Positions 63,666 through 64,000 of a stretch of 64,000 bases of DNA are shown here, one piece after another; the first letter of the stretch is position 1; each line of letters starts with the position of its first letter. The translations under genes and the position numbers were made by a program. The notes under the pieces are model-generated. The model ran no database searches, was not told the origin of the DNA, and saw only the letters and a program-made list of their open reading frames with translations. The stretch comes from Enoplosus armatus (Eukaryota > Chordata > Actinopteri > Centrarchiformes > Enoplosidae): NCBI RefSeq assembly GCF_043641665.1, contig NC_092180.1, forward strand, positions 25,953,391 through 26,017,390, given 5' to 3'.

Positions 63666-64000
63666 AAGTAAAACGTGCACATCTTCATACCGAGTGACCA
63701 ATAACATTCTTGTTAAAATAGTTTGGTTCATTGTAGCATTGCTCACAGCAGTATTGCAATTTACCATCAACAATTCACTGCAGATAATCCTTAGTGTTGA
63801 AGGCAGACGGTACTGGTTTAAGTTGCAGGATTTTGAACGCAATCAATCCTCATGGAAATAAGGCCAAGGTAGAGCTAGAATTATTTCCGCATCGGTAACT
63901 TTAACCAACTGCTTTGTCAAACTTATGTCAGGTATTCCTAACTTCTCTCCCGGTGTGTTTGTGGTGTTCAGCAGAGACTTCCTCATATGATCCTTTATTG

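Larger units (their letters stand above)
61166..64000 (+). other. phkb intron 16 of window (3' end outside window)
   Basis: 2.8 kb in view. It contains an A run at 61313-61324, a MITE with terminal inverted repeats at 62550-62870 and family A copy 4 at 63078-63665. I found no further phkb exon. The 61380-62500 and 63670-64000 stretches show nothing nameable. Confidence 0.85.

Overview
The window is nuclear DNA from a vertebrate, almost certainly a teleost and probably a percomorph. Coding sequence is split into short exons with GT-AG introns. The introns carry dense (TG)n/(CA)n microsatellites and degraded LINE, Tc1-like, MITE and SINE-like repeats of a kind I associate with teleosts. There are no bacterial genes, operons or CRISPR arrays. 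Most long open frames are translated microsatellites or repeats.

There is one gene, on the + strand: phkb, the regulatory beta subunit of phosphorylase b kinase. Sixteen internal exons lie between 2030 and 61165. Joined, they give 1566 nt, or 522 codons with no stop, running from a [10 protein letters not shown] segment to a VKVHVDRLQ segment. I aligned them from memory to roughly residues 135-655 of human PHKB. Every junction follows GT-AG and the phases fit throughout. The 5' exons (start codon) and 3' exons (C-terminal third) lie outside the window, so the whole window is inside the phkb transcription unit.

Layout: 1-2029 is the upstream intron. Exons 1-6 (2030-16513) and exons 7-10 (22287-26148) encode most of the glucoamylase-like (GH15-like) region. 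A 23.6 kb intron (26149-49757) follows, holding mobile-element debris, a long purine tract and a CpG-dense 132-nt stretch that looks like an in-phase cassette exon. Exons 11-16 (49758-61165) follow, then an intron that runs off the end.

The most interesting pattern concerns splicing. Several acceptors (exons 8, 12, 14 and 16's neighbour exon 15) are preceded directly, or almost directly, by long sense-strand (TG)n tracts. Exon 8 lies between a (TG)n and a (CA)n tract that could pair around it, and it is a symmetric 78-nt exon that could be skipped in frame. A conserved-looking Trp in the beta-subunit LWGQ motif is a Cys here. I see no wholly new biological system. The best leads are the UG-repeat acceptors, the candidate cassette exon and several mobile elements with inverted repeats.
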